Assembly (NCBI RefSeq): GCF_002356315.1
Contig: NZ_AP018164.1
Coordinates: forward strand, 1,984,001-2,048,000
DNA from: Mycobacterium shigaense
GTDB taxonomy: Bacteria; Actinomycetota; Actinomycetes; Mycobacteriales; Mycobacteriaceae
Length of the DNA: 64,000 bases
Direction of reading: 5' to 3'
In this document: in pieces, positions 1 to 8,226 of the stretch
Position numbering within the stretch: position 1 is the stretch's first letter
How the letters are laid out: each line of letters opens with the position of its first letter
Notes under the pieces: generated by a model
What the model was told of the DNA's origin: nothing
The model's database searches: none
Seen by the model: only the letters and a program-made list of their open reading frames with translations
Position numbers and translations under genes: made by a program

Positions 1-38
1 ACACGCCCACCCGCCGGAGGGTAACGCGCTATCGCTGA

Positions 39-464
39 ATACACGATGCCTTTGCCGCGCCTGGATCTGTTGTCATTCCGGCGCCGGAGCCGATCGCGTG
101 CATCGGGCCGGCGAAGCGACATCTCGCGATTCCTTTGCCAGCTGCGATCAACGGCTCGAATGTGTGCAGGACCCATGGCGGAGCTGCAAGACAAGTTGTA
201 AATAAGGCGCGAGTTCGCATGCAAAATACCACCTTTCGGATAGCGCGAGAACTCTTGAACATAGCAACCGACGAAAACGTAAGTGAAGCAGTCAAATTGA
301 ACGCTATTACTGAAGTTTTGGACCGTGGCGGTTAGGCGGTGAAATCGACCGTGGACGTTGATATTTCAGTCAAGCCGCACGAGTTCATCTTTGGATCCTC
401 TCCGAAACCGGGCGAGAAACTGACGCCCAATCGCCTAGTCCAAGCACTGATTTTCGATTCTTAA
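39..464 (+). pseudogene. Phage-type HGG-motif protein (small-terminase-like) broken by an amber codon
   Basis: One open frame runs from just after a stop at 36-38. It encodes a Cys-x2-His-Gly-Gly signature (CRTHGG, near 165-182), a basic helix, and then an ELLNIA...LDRGG helix pair. It stops at a TAG at 333-335. The same frame continues directly as AVKSTVDVDISVKPHEF to a TAA at 462-464. This HGG-then-helix-then-VDV/KPxE order is that of small actinophage proteins often annotated as small terminase subunits. The TAG sits where a Leu is expected, so one TTG-to-TAG change explains the break. There is no convincing ATG or RBS, and the segment is AT-richer than its neighbours. I read it as a prophage relic. 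The family name is from memory of the motif. Confidence 0.55.
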
Positions 465-754
465 ACCATCCAGTTTGCTAGATTTCCAGCCAGTCAACGC
501 CGTGACCGGCAGGTTGGCATCGCCGGGCTATCCACGGGCTATCCCTAACGGGCATACTGCTGGGTGTTGTTGGCGCCTGTTGTGACTGGGATGCCAGCTA
601 AACGCGTTGGGGAACAGGATAATCCGCTGATCAAGAGCTTACCATCTCAGCAAACAAATCTGGTTCGATCCCAGCCGGGACCACAAGTTCTGACCTGTTC
701 CGACATCGGATCCGATGCCCCAGGCGATGACCGGGGCGTGGGCGTTGGTCCCCT
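465..754. other. Intergenic stretch with tRNA 3'-end-like fragment
   Basis: No gene is seen here. At 660-684 the bases read like a tRNA T-arm and acceptor end: stem CTGG, loop TTCGATC, stem CCAG, then CCGGGACCA. No matching 5' half (D arm, anticodon arm) can be folded upstream, so this is not a working tRNA. Next to a phage-type relic it could be a leftover attachment-site core, since many phages integrate in tRNA 3' ends. This is an inference from one short motif. Confidence 0.25.
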
Positions 755-2134
755 TTACGCGACCCGGCGCCGACCGATCACGGCCTCCGTCCAGGGCCGG
801 TCCTCGACGTACAGCGCGGACTCATCCTGTTGCGCGCGTTTGCCTTTGCCGGCGGCCTGACCGTGGGCGGCGCCCATCGGCATGCCTGCGCCGCCACCCC
901 CGTTGAGCGCCGCGTAGGCCGCCGGAATCGGAATCGCGCGACCCGCGCCCGCGCCCCCGGGCGCCGCGGCGAGCCCGGACTCCGCGTGCGGCTGCAACGG
1001 CATCGACGGCACGCCGGTCCCGCGACCCCCGAACGATGCCGGTTTGAGCGCCGGCCCCGAGGGCCGGCCGGTCGACTTATCGGCGGCGCTCATGGTCGCC
1101 GCCAGCGTCGGGTCGCTCGATGCCGACGGCATACCGCCCAACGGCATGCTGGGCAGTGCGGGCGGGACAAAGGGCAGGCCAGCGTCCGGTAGGGGATTGG
1201 GGTCCAGACCGGGGCCGGGGCCGGGGAGGGGCCCGGGCTCGGGCTGAGTGTCCGGTGGCGGGACGCATTTGTAGGCGTTGGGCGGACTGGGCGGGCTCAC
1301 CGGTGCCAGGGCGACCCGCCGCTCGTATTCGGCCAGCACCGCCTCGGACTTGGCCTGGCACTCCGAGTACAACCGCAGCAGCGCGGCCATTCCCAACGGG
1401 TTTCTTTCCCATTCCGGCAGCCCCTGGGTCGCTATCCACCGCTCGTCGAGCCGTCGGATCTGCTCGAGGGTGGGGTGCTCGCTGACCGCCCAGCGGTGCG
1501 CGGCGACAACGTTTCGGGCCTGGGTGGCCAGCTGGCCGCACAATGTCGCCATGTGGTCCAGCCAGCTCCGCTGCTGATCCAGGTTTTGCTCGGCAACCAG
1601 TCGGGCGTCGCTGTCCCAGCTGGTGAAGGGCCGGAACCGGTAGCGGGCTTCCAGCAGCTTGCGCTGGTACGCCGTCCAGGCATCGGCGAACCGTAGGAGC
1701 GACGCGCCCTGGTCACCGCTCATGAGCTTCAGCACGGCCTCTTTGGCCGAGGAGTACGGGACGGGGACCCGCGGCGTCGACGCGGTCTCGGTGAGCATTT
1801 CGGGCTCCGTGGCGTACCGGGCGGACTTCGGCGTCGTCGCCGGGATGGCTGTCTCGTTGTCCAGGGCGTCGGCGGCGCGTTCGTCGGTCTCCCGGTAGGC
1901 GTCGGCCGCATCGCGCAGGGACTGGGCCAGCCGTCCGCGCTCCCGGTCGCCGGCCGCGAGGTAAATCCGCATGTTGTCGGCGGACAGCGCGAGTTGTTCG
2001 GTCGCGGTGCGGACCAACTGCAGTGTGCACGCCGCGTCGGCGTTGTCGAGCGGGACCCCCGCCAGCTGGGCCTCGATGTCGCGGGCTCGCGCGGTCAGCT
2101 CGGCGTATTCCACGTTCAGCGTCAGGTGCGTCAT
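755..2134 (-). CDS. EspB-like ESX-1 secretion-associated protein (orphan paralogue)
   Basis: This 459-residue protein resembles EspB (Rv3881c, about 460 residues) along its length. It has a helical PE/PPE-like N-terminal half with a YxxxD export motif (Y80-D84, YRETD), the block LSADNM (50-55), and LDQQRSWLDHMA. A Pro/Gly-rich low-complexity tail follows, then a conserved end VEDRPWTEAVIG. EspB is secreted by ESX-1, cleaved by MycP1 and forms heptameric rings. The Trp-x-Gly partner of the export motif is altered here to W173-D-S. Start chosen at 2134 because AGGAG lies nine bases upstream; an ATG at 2155 has no RBS. No ESX core gene is near, so the secretion route is unknown. It lies downstream of a TetR gene on the same strand. 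Confidence 0.85.
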   Translation of the reverse strand: MTHLTLNVEYAELTARARDIEAQLAGVPLDNADAACTLQLVRTATEQLALSADNMRIYLAAGDRERGRLAQSLRDAADAYRETDERAADALDNETAIPATTPKSARYATEPEMLTETASTPRVPVPYSSAKEAVLKLMSGDQGASLLRFADAWTAYQRKLLEARYRFRPFTSWDSDARLVAEQNLDQQRSWLDHMATLCGQLATQARNVVAAHRWAVSEHPTLEQIRRLDERWIATQGLPEWERNPLGMAALLRLYSECQAKSEAVLAEYERRVALAPVSPPSPPNAYKCVPPPDTQPEPGPLPGPGPGLDPNPLPDAGLPFVPPALPSMPLGGMPSASSDPTLAATMSAADKSTGRPSGPALKPASFGGRGTGVPSMPLQPHAESGLAAAPGGAGAGRAIPIPAAYAALNGGGGAGMPMGAAHGQAAGKGKRAQQDESALYVEDRPWTEAVIGRRRVA

Positions 2135-2162
2135 GGCTAGTGGTCTCCTGGTCATGGCGGGT

Positions 2163-2215
2163 GGTTATCGATTGATAACCTGAACCGAGGTTATCATTTG
2201 ATAACCCGATGTCAA
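2163..2215 (-). promoter_or_regulatory. espB-like promoter with two tandem palindromic operators
   Basis: Two 18-bp inverted repeats of the form GGTTATC-N4-GATAACC lie at 2163-2180 and 2189-2206, with centres 26 bp apart. On the minus strand a perfect TTGACA -35 hexamer occupies 2215-2210, so both palindromes cover the -10 and early transcribed region. This is the layout of a repressor-controlled promoter for the EspB-like gene. The adjacent TetR product is the obvious candidate repressor, but nothing in the sequence proves that it binds here. Confidence 0.7.
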
Positions 2216-2289
2216 GAGGTTTGCGCAACGGAGTCGTTTCGGGCAGCGCAGGTGCGGGCCGAACGTCGTCGGCAACGGGCTCGACGAAG

Positions 2290-2928
2290 CTAGATGCGGT
2301 TAATCGGAGGCGTCGTCTGCAGGTTTAAAGCGTCTGCCGCAGAACGGATTTCGGCCAACCGGGCGGGCTCGGCCAGCAGCGCGACCAGGCCGAACTCGAG
2401 GATTTCGTCCGGGCTGACCGTCAGCTGGGGTGTCAGCGCGTCGAACAGGGCTTGCAGCAGCCTCGACGCCGAGAGCGGATTGATGGCACGCACGTCGCCC
2501 TCGGCCTGCGCCGTCTCGATCAGCTCGGCGAGCGCCCGCTCGAGCTTCGCGGCAAGCTCCTGTTCCGCGGCGAAGCGGTCCTGCCACAAATCCGGGGTCG
2601 CGATGACGGACACCACCACCTCCGGCGAGGCGTGCAGGTGGTTGAGCGATTCCCGCAAGAAGCGATGCAGCTTGACGGCGGCGGGCACGGGCAGCGCCGC
2701 GAGTTCGTCGGCTAATTGGACCGGCCACTCCAGGGCGAGGCGGACGATCGCTGCGAAGATGTCGCCCTTGGCCGAGAAGTGCTTGTAGAGCGCCGGCTGC
2801 TCGACGCCGACGGCCGCCGCGATGTCCCGGGTGGAGGTGGCGGAGTAGCCCTGCTTGGCGATGAGCTCGGCGGTGGCGCGCAGGATGCGGACCTGGGTCG
2901 GGCTCCACTGCTTGGCGTCGGCGGGCAT
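2290..2928 (-). CDS. TetR-family transcriptional regulator
   Basis: A 212-residue protein with an N-terminal TetR helix-turn-helix: ILRATAELIAKQGYSATSTRDIAAAVGV, then the recognition segment QPALYKHF (residues ~15-52). The rest is a divergent helical ligand-binding domain. It is read leftward toward the EspB-like gene, and the 155-bp gap between them holds the twin palindromes. A local repressor role is therefore inferred. It is short of Pro/Gly and ordinary in length for the family. The ligand is unknown. Confidence 0.88.
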   Translation of the reverse strand: MPADAKQWSPTQVRILRATAELIAKQGYSATSTRDIAAAVGVEQPALYKHFSAKGDIFAAIVRLALEWPVQLADELAALPVPAAVKLHRFLRESLNHLHASPEVVVSVIATPDLWQDRFAAEQELAAKLERALAELIETAQAEGDVRAINPLSASRLLQALFDALTPQLTVSPDEILEFGLVALLAEPARLAEIRSAADALNLQTTPPINRI

Positions 2929-2979
2929 GGGGCTGAGGTTAGCCGTACCGGCGGTCGCCGGCCGGAAGGTGTCGCGGGC

Positions 2980-4233
2980 TCAGCCCGCAGCGGGTGGGCG
3001 AGGCATGACGGTCACCTGGAATCCGTAGCGCGGTCCGGTGCCGAAACTGCGACCGCCGCTGTTGCCCGCCGGTATGCCCGGCATTCCCGGTGCCCCAACC
3101 GCCGACGCTTCCGGCGCGGGGATACTGGTACTGCTCCAGCCGCCGCCGGGCAGCGCGGCTCCGGCATGGTTCTCCACTTGGGCGGCAACCATCCAGGTCT
3201 GGGGCACCGACAACCGCCCGATGGTTGCGGCCTGGTTGGTGCCGGCCGAAATCCATCCGCTTTCTGTGCTGGGCACGCCGATGGGGCCCAGCGGGGGATC
3301 ACTCGCCGGTACACCGGTCGCGCCGGGCACCGGCGTCCACCCCGCATTCCCCGACCCCGAACCCATGGGTGGTAGCGCCTGAGTGCTGGGCTGCGCGGCG
3401 AGCTGCACGGCGTTGATATCGGCCATCGACGCCGTCACGGCGGGTTCGACGATCGCGGGGTTGATGTAGCCGCCCGAGACGATGCCGTTGACGAAGTTGG
3501 AATCCAGGAAGTCCCACAAGGACCCGCTGGTCAGGGACGTCGTCGACAACAGCGACGACGAGGACGAGGACGACACCGGCGAGGCCAACGACTGCAACGC
3601 ATTCGGCACTGAAGACGTGAGCTGGCTCAGCGTTTCCTGCGTCCCGGCCGCCGCCGGCGCGCCGGCGGCCTGGGCGACCGCGGAAGCTTGGTCGTTCTGT
3701 GCGTCTGGGTTGGTGATCTGCGGCGCCTGACTGAACGACGTCAGCCTTGAGGCGCCGGCCGAGCTGGCGGCATAGCCGTACATGGCCGCCGCATCCTGTG
3801 CCCACATCTCGCTGTACTCCGCCTCGTTCGCCGCGATCGCCGCCGCGTTCAACCCGAGGAAATTGGTCGCGATCAGCAATGCCAGCTGACTGCGGTTGGT
3901 CGTGACCTCGGTCGGCGGCACCGTCATCGCGAATGCGGTCTCATAGGCGCTGGCTGCCGCCGTCGCCTGACTGGCGGCTTGCTCGGCCATCGCCCCGGTC
4001 GTGCTCATCCAGCTTGTGTACGGCGTCACGGCGGCCGCCATCGACGAGGATGTCGGTCCCAGCCATCCCTCGCTGACCAGCGCGGTTACCGCTGACTGAT
4101 ACGAGGCCGCCGCCCTGTTCAGCTCCATCGCCAGCCCGTCCCAGGCCGCGGCGGCTGCCAGCAGCGAGGCCGAGCCTGCCCCGGCATACATGCGCGCCGA
4201 GTTCACCTCGGGTGGTAATGCCCCGTAGTCCAT
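2980..4233 (-). CDS. PPE family protein, SVP subfamily
   Basis: A 417-residue PPE protein. The N-terminus reads MDYGALPPEVNSARMYAG, with the Pro-Pro-Glu at residues 7-9, followed by the ~180-residue helical PPE domain including a GWLGPTS (WxG-type) turn. A poly-Ser stretch (about residues 222-232) and the subfamily signature IGRLSVPQTW lie in the C-terminal part. PPE proteins are type VII secretion substrates, usually paired with a PE protein. No PE gene adjoins this one; the gene 12 bp upstream encodes only a 46-residue peptide. Start follows GAGAGG. The end is Pro-rich and lacks PGRS or MPTR repeats. Confidence 0.93.
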   Translation of the reverse strand: MDYGALPPEVNSARMYAGAGSASLLAAAAAWDGLAMELNRAAASYQSAVTALVSEGWLGPTSSSMAAAVTPYTSWMSTTGAMAEQAASQATAAASAYETAFAMTVPPTEVTTNRSQLALLIATNFLGLNAAAIAANEAEYSEMWAQDAAAMYGYAASSAGASRLTSFSQAPQITNPDAQNDQASAVAQAAGAPAAAGTQETLSQLTSSVPNALQSLASPVSSSSSSSLLSTTSLTSGSLWDFLDSNFVNGIVSGGYINPAIVEPAVTASMADINAVQLAAQPSTQALPPMGSGSGNAGWTPVPGATGVPASDPPLGPIGVPSTESGWISAGTNQAATIGRLSVPQTWMVAAQVENHAGAALPGGGWSSTSIPAPEASAVGAPGMPGIPAGNSGGRSFGTGPRYGFQVTVMPRPPAAG

Positions 4234-4245
4234 CGCCGCCGCCTC

Positions 4246-4386
4246 TCAATCGGCCGCGCGAAGGCGGGCCACTCGGTCAGCGTTGGCCGGCAGCACGGCG
4301 AATCGCGTTGTGGTGTAGCCGGATATGCGGCCGGCGGCGTTATCGGCAGGCATCGCTGGGCCGCCGCGCTGTGGAACAACAGACAT
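4246..4386 (-). CDS. Small 46-residue protein upstream of PPE gene
   Basis: A short frame beginning MSVVPQRGGPAM and ending RVARLRAAD. AAGGAG lies six bases before the ATG at 4386, and the stop is 12 bp before the PPE start, so co-transcription is likely. It has no PE motif, signal peptide or Cys pair, so it is not a truncated PE partner by sequence. A longer in-frame start at 4515 exists but lacks an RBS. Function is not recognised; the RBS and position are the main support. Confidence 0.5.
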   Translation of the reverse strand: MSVVPQRGGPAMPADNAAGRISGYTTTRFAVLPANADRVARLRAAD

Positions 4387-5245
4387 GACCATCTCCTTGG
4401 TAGGTAGTCCGACCCGGCTGGGCTCGGCCGCCGTGGCGGTGCGATGTCGGCGAGAGCGCATCTGCGTCGACATGCGCCGGTACAGGTACTCGGCGCGGGC
4501 GTACAGCGGCGGCAAAACGCCCGACCCAATCGAAAAAGCTCACTTCATTAATCACATGCTGGCACTATTGATCGGACCGCTTCGCCCCACCTCCCGGCAC
4601 GTGCAGGCACGCAGAGTCCGGTGCTTACACAAATTGCATAAGGTTTCGCGGCACAATTTGCCAGGACCTTTACCCCCTCATTAGACGTTCGGAATGACAG
4701 GAGCGTAACCACTTCGGCGCGGCGGCGCAGGGTAAGGGAGCCAATGCATAGACGTCACAAGTGCTCTGGGTATCGGCATCGCTCGAGATCGCAGTCAGCG
4801 GCGCGTTCAACTGCGGCGATCGCCCGCAGCGCGGTGCGCCGGAGCGGTACAGCGGGATCAGGGTCCGCGCGGATCGACGCGACGAGCCCATCGCGGGCCT
4901 CGGTGCTATGACGGCGGTTCGAGATTGCCTTCCGGCCGTCGGCTCGCGTGCAGAACGTTAGCTAACTGCCGGACGACTAGACGAGTCCATTGAAACTCCC
5001 CGCGAAAAGCATTGGCGTAACATTGCGCTAACATTCGTCATTGTGACGTAACGTATCGGGCGCTATTTCGTCGCGCATCCCGGAAGTGGGAAAGCCGAAT
5101 TGCCCTCGAGGTTTATTCGGCCCCCGCCGCGCTGAGGCCGCAGCACCGAGCCGGCTCGGCTATGGGGCAATCTCCACACTGACGCCCGGACGGGGGAACA
5201 ATTGAGGCGCGACGACGCGCGATCACGACAAGGAGGGTGCAACCA
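4387..5245. other. Long intergenic region with candidate regulatory repeats
   Basis: About 860 bp without a convincing gene; open frames here lack RBS and family features. An inverted repeat CAAATTG-N17-CAATTTG lies at 4630-4660 in an AT-rich pocket likely to contain the PPE-operon promoter. Two direct copies of TAACATT occur at 5018-5024 and 5029-5035, 11 bp apart (one helical turn). They are followed by TGACGTAACG, about 200 bp before the rightward gene at 5246. These look like regulator sites, but no regulator is identified. Confidence 0.4.
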
Positions 5246-5536
5246 ATGGCGAACAACGAAGGCGTTGGCACGCTGAAACTCGAATGTCCGCAACTGCATC
5301 CCGTGGGCCGGATTCTCAAGGAGGCCCCGCATCAGCAGGTCGTCTACGACCCCGGCGCCCAGGTGGGGCCGCGCCGTTTCTGGCCCGACGAGGAAGACCA
5401 GCCGCAGTTCAAGACGCAGTGCCGCCACTGCGGCAAGCCCGTCGCCGAGGCCACGTCCACACTGCAGGAAAAGCACCGCAATCTGATCCTCGACGCCTCT
5501 GAGACCATCGCGACGGCCACGCTGCCGTTCGTGTAG
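5246..5536 (+). CDS. Small conserved hypothetical protein with CxxC
   Basis: A 96-residue soluble protein starting MANNEGVGTLKLE. A strong AAGGAGG lies upstream of the ATG at 5246; an in-frame GTG at 5237 overlaps that RBS and is unlikely. A single CRHCGKP knuckle (residues ~63-69) could supply half of a metal site. There is no membrane segment or signal. A second small Cys-rich frame with its own RBS follows 10 bp later, suggesting a two-gene unit. Function not recognised. Confidence 0.75.
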   Translation: MANNEGVGTLKLECPQLHPVGRILKEAPHQQVVYDPGAQVGPRRFWPDEEDQPQFKTQCRHCGKPVAEATSTLQEKHRNLILDASETIATATLPFV

Positions 5537-5546
5537 GAGGATCCCC

Positions 5547-5711
5547 GTGGCGCACACCCCATCGACCCCGGACAGCGCCGGCTCACCCGACTGGGTGCAC
5601 CCGCAGCTGCGGACCGAGGGATGCCTGTGCGGCGGTTGCGTGCCTAGTCCTGGTCGAGCGAGGTCAGGTCGATCCACTCGCCGTGCGGTGCCGTGCGCAG
5701 CACCCGTTTGA
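5547..5711 (+). CDS. Small Cys-rich ORF (54 residues)
   Basis: GTG at 5547 is preceded by AGGAGG (5535-5540), which overlaps the stop region of the previous gene. The peptide begins MAHTPSTPDSAG and carries GCLCGGC (three Cys). The frame closes at 5711, about 68 bp into the 3' end of the convergent MBL gene, so the true C-terminus is antisense to that gene. The RBS and Cys cluster argue for a real small protein. Loss of amino-acid pattern after the Cys cluster argues for caution. Confidence 0.45.
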   Translation: MAHTPSTPDSAGSPDWVHPQLRTEGCLCGGCVPSPGRARSGRSTRRAVPCAAPV

Positions 5712-6459
5712 TGCCCGCCTGATCGAACGCCGCCGTGAGTTCGGCGGGGCCCTCGCTGAAGTGGGCCCAGCCATCGACGTGGGCGGGGATCACGACCTTG
5801 ACGCCGAGGACCTCCGCGGCCGCGGCCGCGCGGGCCGACGTCAGCGTCAGCGGCCGGCCGCGTTCTTTGGCCGGGACGCTGGCCGCCCCGGCGAACAGCA
5901 CCGCGATGTCGATGTCGGCGACGCGGTCGGCCACCTCGCCAACCGCGCTCATCGAGGCGTTGTCACCACTGAGATAGATGGTCGGCAGGCCGGGCCCGTA
6001 CAGCACGAATCCCGTGACCTCGCAGTTGACGTGCCCTTTCATGTCGCGCATCCCGTCGGCCGGGCCATGCACGGCCGGAACCGCTTGTGCCGCAATACGT
6101 CCCGGGCCGCCGGGCAGGTAGTAGGACTGCCACGGTTGCAACCCCACCGCCGATGGCCCGAATCGGCTCGCGGCGCCGGGGTTGGTGACGATCAGCGGTG
6201 CGCCCTCGGCCAGCTTGCGGCCGGCGTTGTCCAGGTTATCGGGATGCTGGTCGTGGCTGATGAGCACTGCATCGATCTGCCCCAGCGACTCGGCACTCAC
6301 TGCGGGGCCGGTGAGCTTCTCCAGGTAGTCGTGCGGGCCGGGCGGGTCGAACGTCGGATCCAGCACGATCCGGCGCCCTGCGATGTCGATGACCGTCGTC
6401 GGGCCCCCGAGCACACTGATCGCGCATTTTTGTCGGTGCGCGTCTACTTGCTCACTCAT
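5644..6459 (-). CDS. Metallo-beta-lactamase-fold hydrolase (UlaG-like)
   Basis: A 271-residue MBL-fold protein of the UlaG-like group. It has a G-G-P-T-T-V-I-D-I-A-G core strand, DPTFDPPGPH, then SHDQHPDNLD (residues 68-77) in place of the classic HxHxDH. The SGDN and PAHVDGWAHF metal or active-site segments follow. The replaced His (Gln71) and the DN ending are typical of a variant subgroup. No signal peptide, so cytosolic. It follows the acyl-CoA synthetase gene on the same strand by 108 bp. Substrate unknown. Confidence 0.8.
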   Translation of the reverse strand: MSEQVDAHRQKCAISVLGGPTTVIDIAGRRIVLDPTFDPPGPHDYLEKLTGPAVSAESLGQIDAVLISHDQHPDNLDNAGRKLAEGAPLIVTNPGAASRFGPSAVGLQPWQSYYLPGGPGRIAAQAVPAVHGPADGMRDMKGHVNCEVTGFVLYGPGLPTIYLSGDNASMSAVGEVADRVADIDIAVLFAGAASVPAKERGRPLTLTSARAAAAAEVLGVKVVIPAHVDGWAHFSEGPAELTAAFDQAGIKRVLRTAPHGEWIDLTSLDQD

Positions 6460-6567
6460 GTCGTCGCCCCTGACTGTCCCTGCAGTGAATGCTTACGGCG
6501 CACGGGCAGGCTACAACACCGCGGGGCCGCGGTCGCGCTGAGTTTGCCCTCTCCCCAGGCGCCAGCC

Positions 6568-8136
6568 TCATACCCGACGCGCGCGATCTTGCCAATATGG
6601 TTCGCGGAGTTGGTTTTTGAGGATTTTCCCGCTGGCATTTCGGGGCAGTTCGGCGGCGAAGTCGACGGTGCGCGGACATTTGTAGCCGGCCAGGTGCTCG
6701 CGACAGAAGCCGATGATGTCGCCGGCTTCGACCGCGCCGGTGGTGACGACAATCGCCTTGACGGATTCGCCCCAGTGGTCGTCGGGGACCCCGATCACCG
6801 CCGCGTCGGTGACGGCGGGGTGCTCGATCAGCACGCTTTCCACCTCGGGCCCGTACACGTTTTCGCCGCCGGTGATGATCATGTCCTTCAGCCGGTCCTC
6901 GATATAGAGGTAGCCCTCGGCGTCGAGGCGGCCGATGTCGCCGGTGCGCACCCAGTCGTCGGCGGTGATCGTCTCGGCCGTGGCCTCCGGCCGGTTCAGG
7001 TAGCCGATCATCCGCTGGTCGCTGCGCACCCAGATCTCGCCGGCCGCATCGGTGGGCAGTTGATTGCCGGAATCGGGGTCGACAATCCGAACTTCGTTGC
7101 CCGGCGCGGCTTTTCCGGCCGATACCAACAGGTGCGGGCGGTCGGCGTCGCGATGCTCCTCGGCGCCCAGCGTCGCAATCCCGCCGCACAACTCCGTTTG
7201 CCCGTACACCTGAACGAAATTCATCTCCGGCCAGGCCGCGAGCGCCTGCTGAAGCAATGGCAGCGGCATGGGCGCCGCCCCATAGACCACGTAGCGCAAA
7301 CCCGAGAGGGCGTCGATCGCGGCCTCCCCGGCGTCGAGGAACCGGGCGATCACCGGGGGCACGAAAAACGCATGTGTCGCACCGGATTTCACCGTGCCGA
7401 TCAGGGTGGCGGCCTCGGGTTCGCGCGTCAGGAATGTCGGTACGCCGGCGCGGATACCGAAGAACGCATAGGCGATCCCGCCCACGTGGAACAGGGGCAT
7501 TGCGACCAGGTTGGCGTCACCGTCCGAAAACGGCATCGGCGCGGCCAGATTCCCGATGTGATTCACCAGTGCGCGCTGAGTCAGCTGCACGCCCTTGGGG
7601 CGCCCGGTGGTCCCCGAGCTGTAGATCGTCAGGGCAGCGTCGTCGTCGCCGACATCCGGATAGATGGTGGGCGGCGCGGCCGCGTCCAGCAGGGGTTCGT
7701 ACTCGTCCTCGTCGCCGCCGACCACGATGACGCGCTCCACGCCGGGCACCCGCGCGCGGATCGCGTCGACGGCGGAGTGCAATTCCGCCCCGACCAGAAG
7801 CACACGCGCGCCGCTGTCGTTGAGCACATGGGCGAGTTCATCCCCGAGGATCCGCCAGTTGACGATCGTGGCCACCGCGCCGATCGACGACGCGGCGAGG
7901 AAGGTCTCCAAACACGCCGGGTGGTTCTTGTCGAGGAACGCCACGCACTCGCCGCGCCGCAGGCCCGCGGCTTGCAGCGCGCCCGCGGCCCGCTGGATCC
8001 GCTGCGCCCATTGCGCCCAGGACCACCGCAGCTCGCCGAAGCGGATCGCGACGTCATCGGGCCGCTGCTGAACATGGCGCTCGACCATCCCGACGAGCGT
8101 CTCGGTGGTGCCGGTCGTGGTATCGGCTGATGGCAT
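6568..8136 (-). CDS. Fatty-acyl-CoA / acyl-AMP synthetase (FadD family)
   Basis: A 522-residue adenylate-forming enzyme that would activate a carboxylic acid with ATP and load CoA. It has the P-loop YSSGTTGRPKG (172-182), QVYGQTE (A5-type), WVRTGDIG, DMIITGGENVYGPEVE, and the C-terminal Lys motif NASGKILK. The length is normal. Start at 8136 was chosen for GGAGGG upstream; a 22-residue extension lacks an RBS. It is not the long-chain FadD32/AMP ligase type, having no insertion after A7. Chain-length specificity cannot be read. An MBL hydrolase gene lies downstream. Confidence 0.88.
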   Translation of the reverse strand: MPSADTTTGTTETLVGMVERHVQQRPDDVAIRFGELRWSWAQWAQRIQRAAGALQAAGLRRGECVAFLDKNHPACLETFLAASSIGAVATIVNWRILGDELAHVLNDSGARVLLVGAELHSAVDAIRARVPGVERVIVVGGDEDEYEPLLDAAAPPTIYPDVGDDDAALTIYSSGTTGRPKGVQLTQRALVNHIGNLAAPMPFSDGDANLVAMPLFHVGGIAYAFFGIRAGVPTFLTREPEAATLIGTVKSGATHAFFVPPVIARFLDAGEAAIDALSGLRYVVYGAAPMPLPLLQQALAAWPEMNFVQVYGQTELCGGIATLGAEEHRDADRPHLLVSAGKAAPGNEVRIVDPDSGNQLPTDAAGEIWVRSDQRMIGYLNRPEATAETITADDWVRTGDIGRLDAEGYLYIEDRLKDMIITGGENVYGPEVESVLIEHPAVTDAAVIGVPDDHWGESVKAIVVTTGAVEAGDIIGFCREHLAGYKCPRTVDFAAELPRNASGKILKNQLREPYWQDRARRV

Positions 8137-8226
8137 CGGCCCTCCGCTGGGTGGTGATGTGTTCCCCTGTCGTTGATACGCGGTGGTCCCGCCGCATGCC
8201 ACGGCGGGGCCACCGGACGCCCGCGG

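Noticed and set aside
660..684. Functional tRNA gene
   Set aside because: Only a T-arm and acceptor-like end; no D arm, anticodon arm or 5' acceptor strand.
4670..4961. Small open frames in the long gap before 5246
   Set aside because: No RBS, no conserved-looking pattern, and they oppose each other.
5683..8130. 815-codon open frame on the plus strand
   Set aside because: Antisense to the MBL hydrolase and acyl-CoA synthetase; composition is Arg/Gly/His-rich codon shadow with no domain and no RBS.
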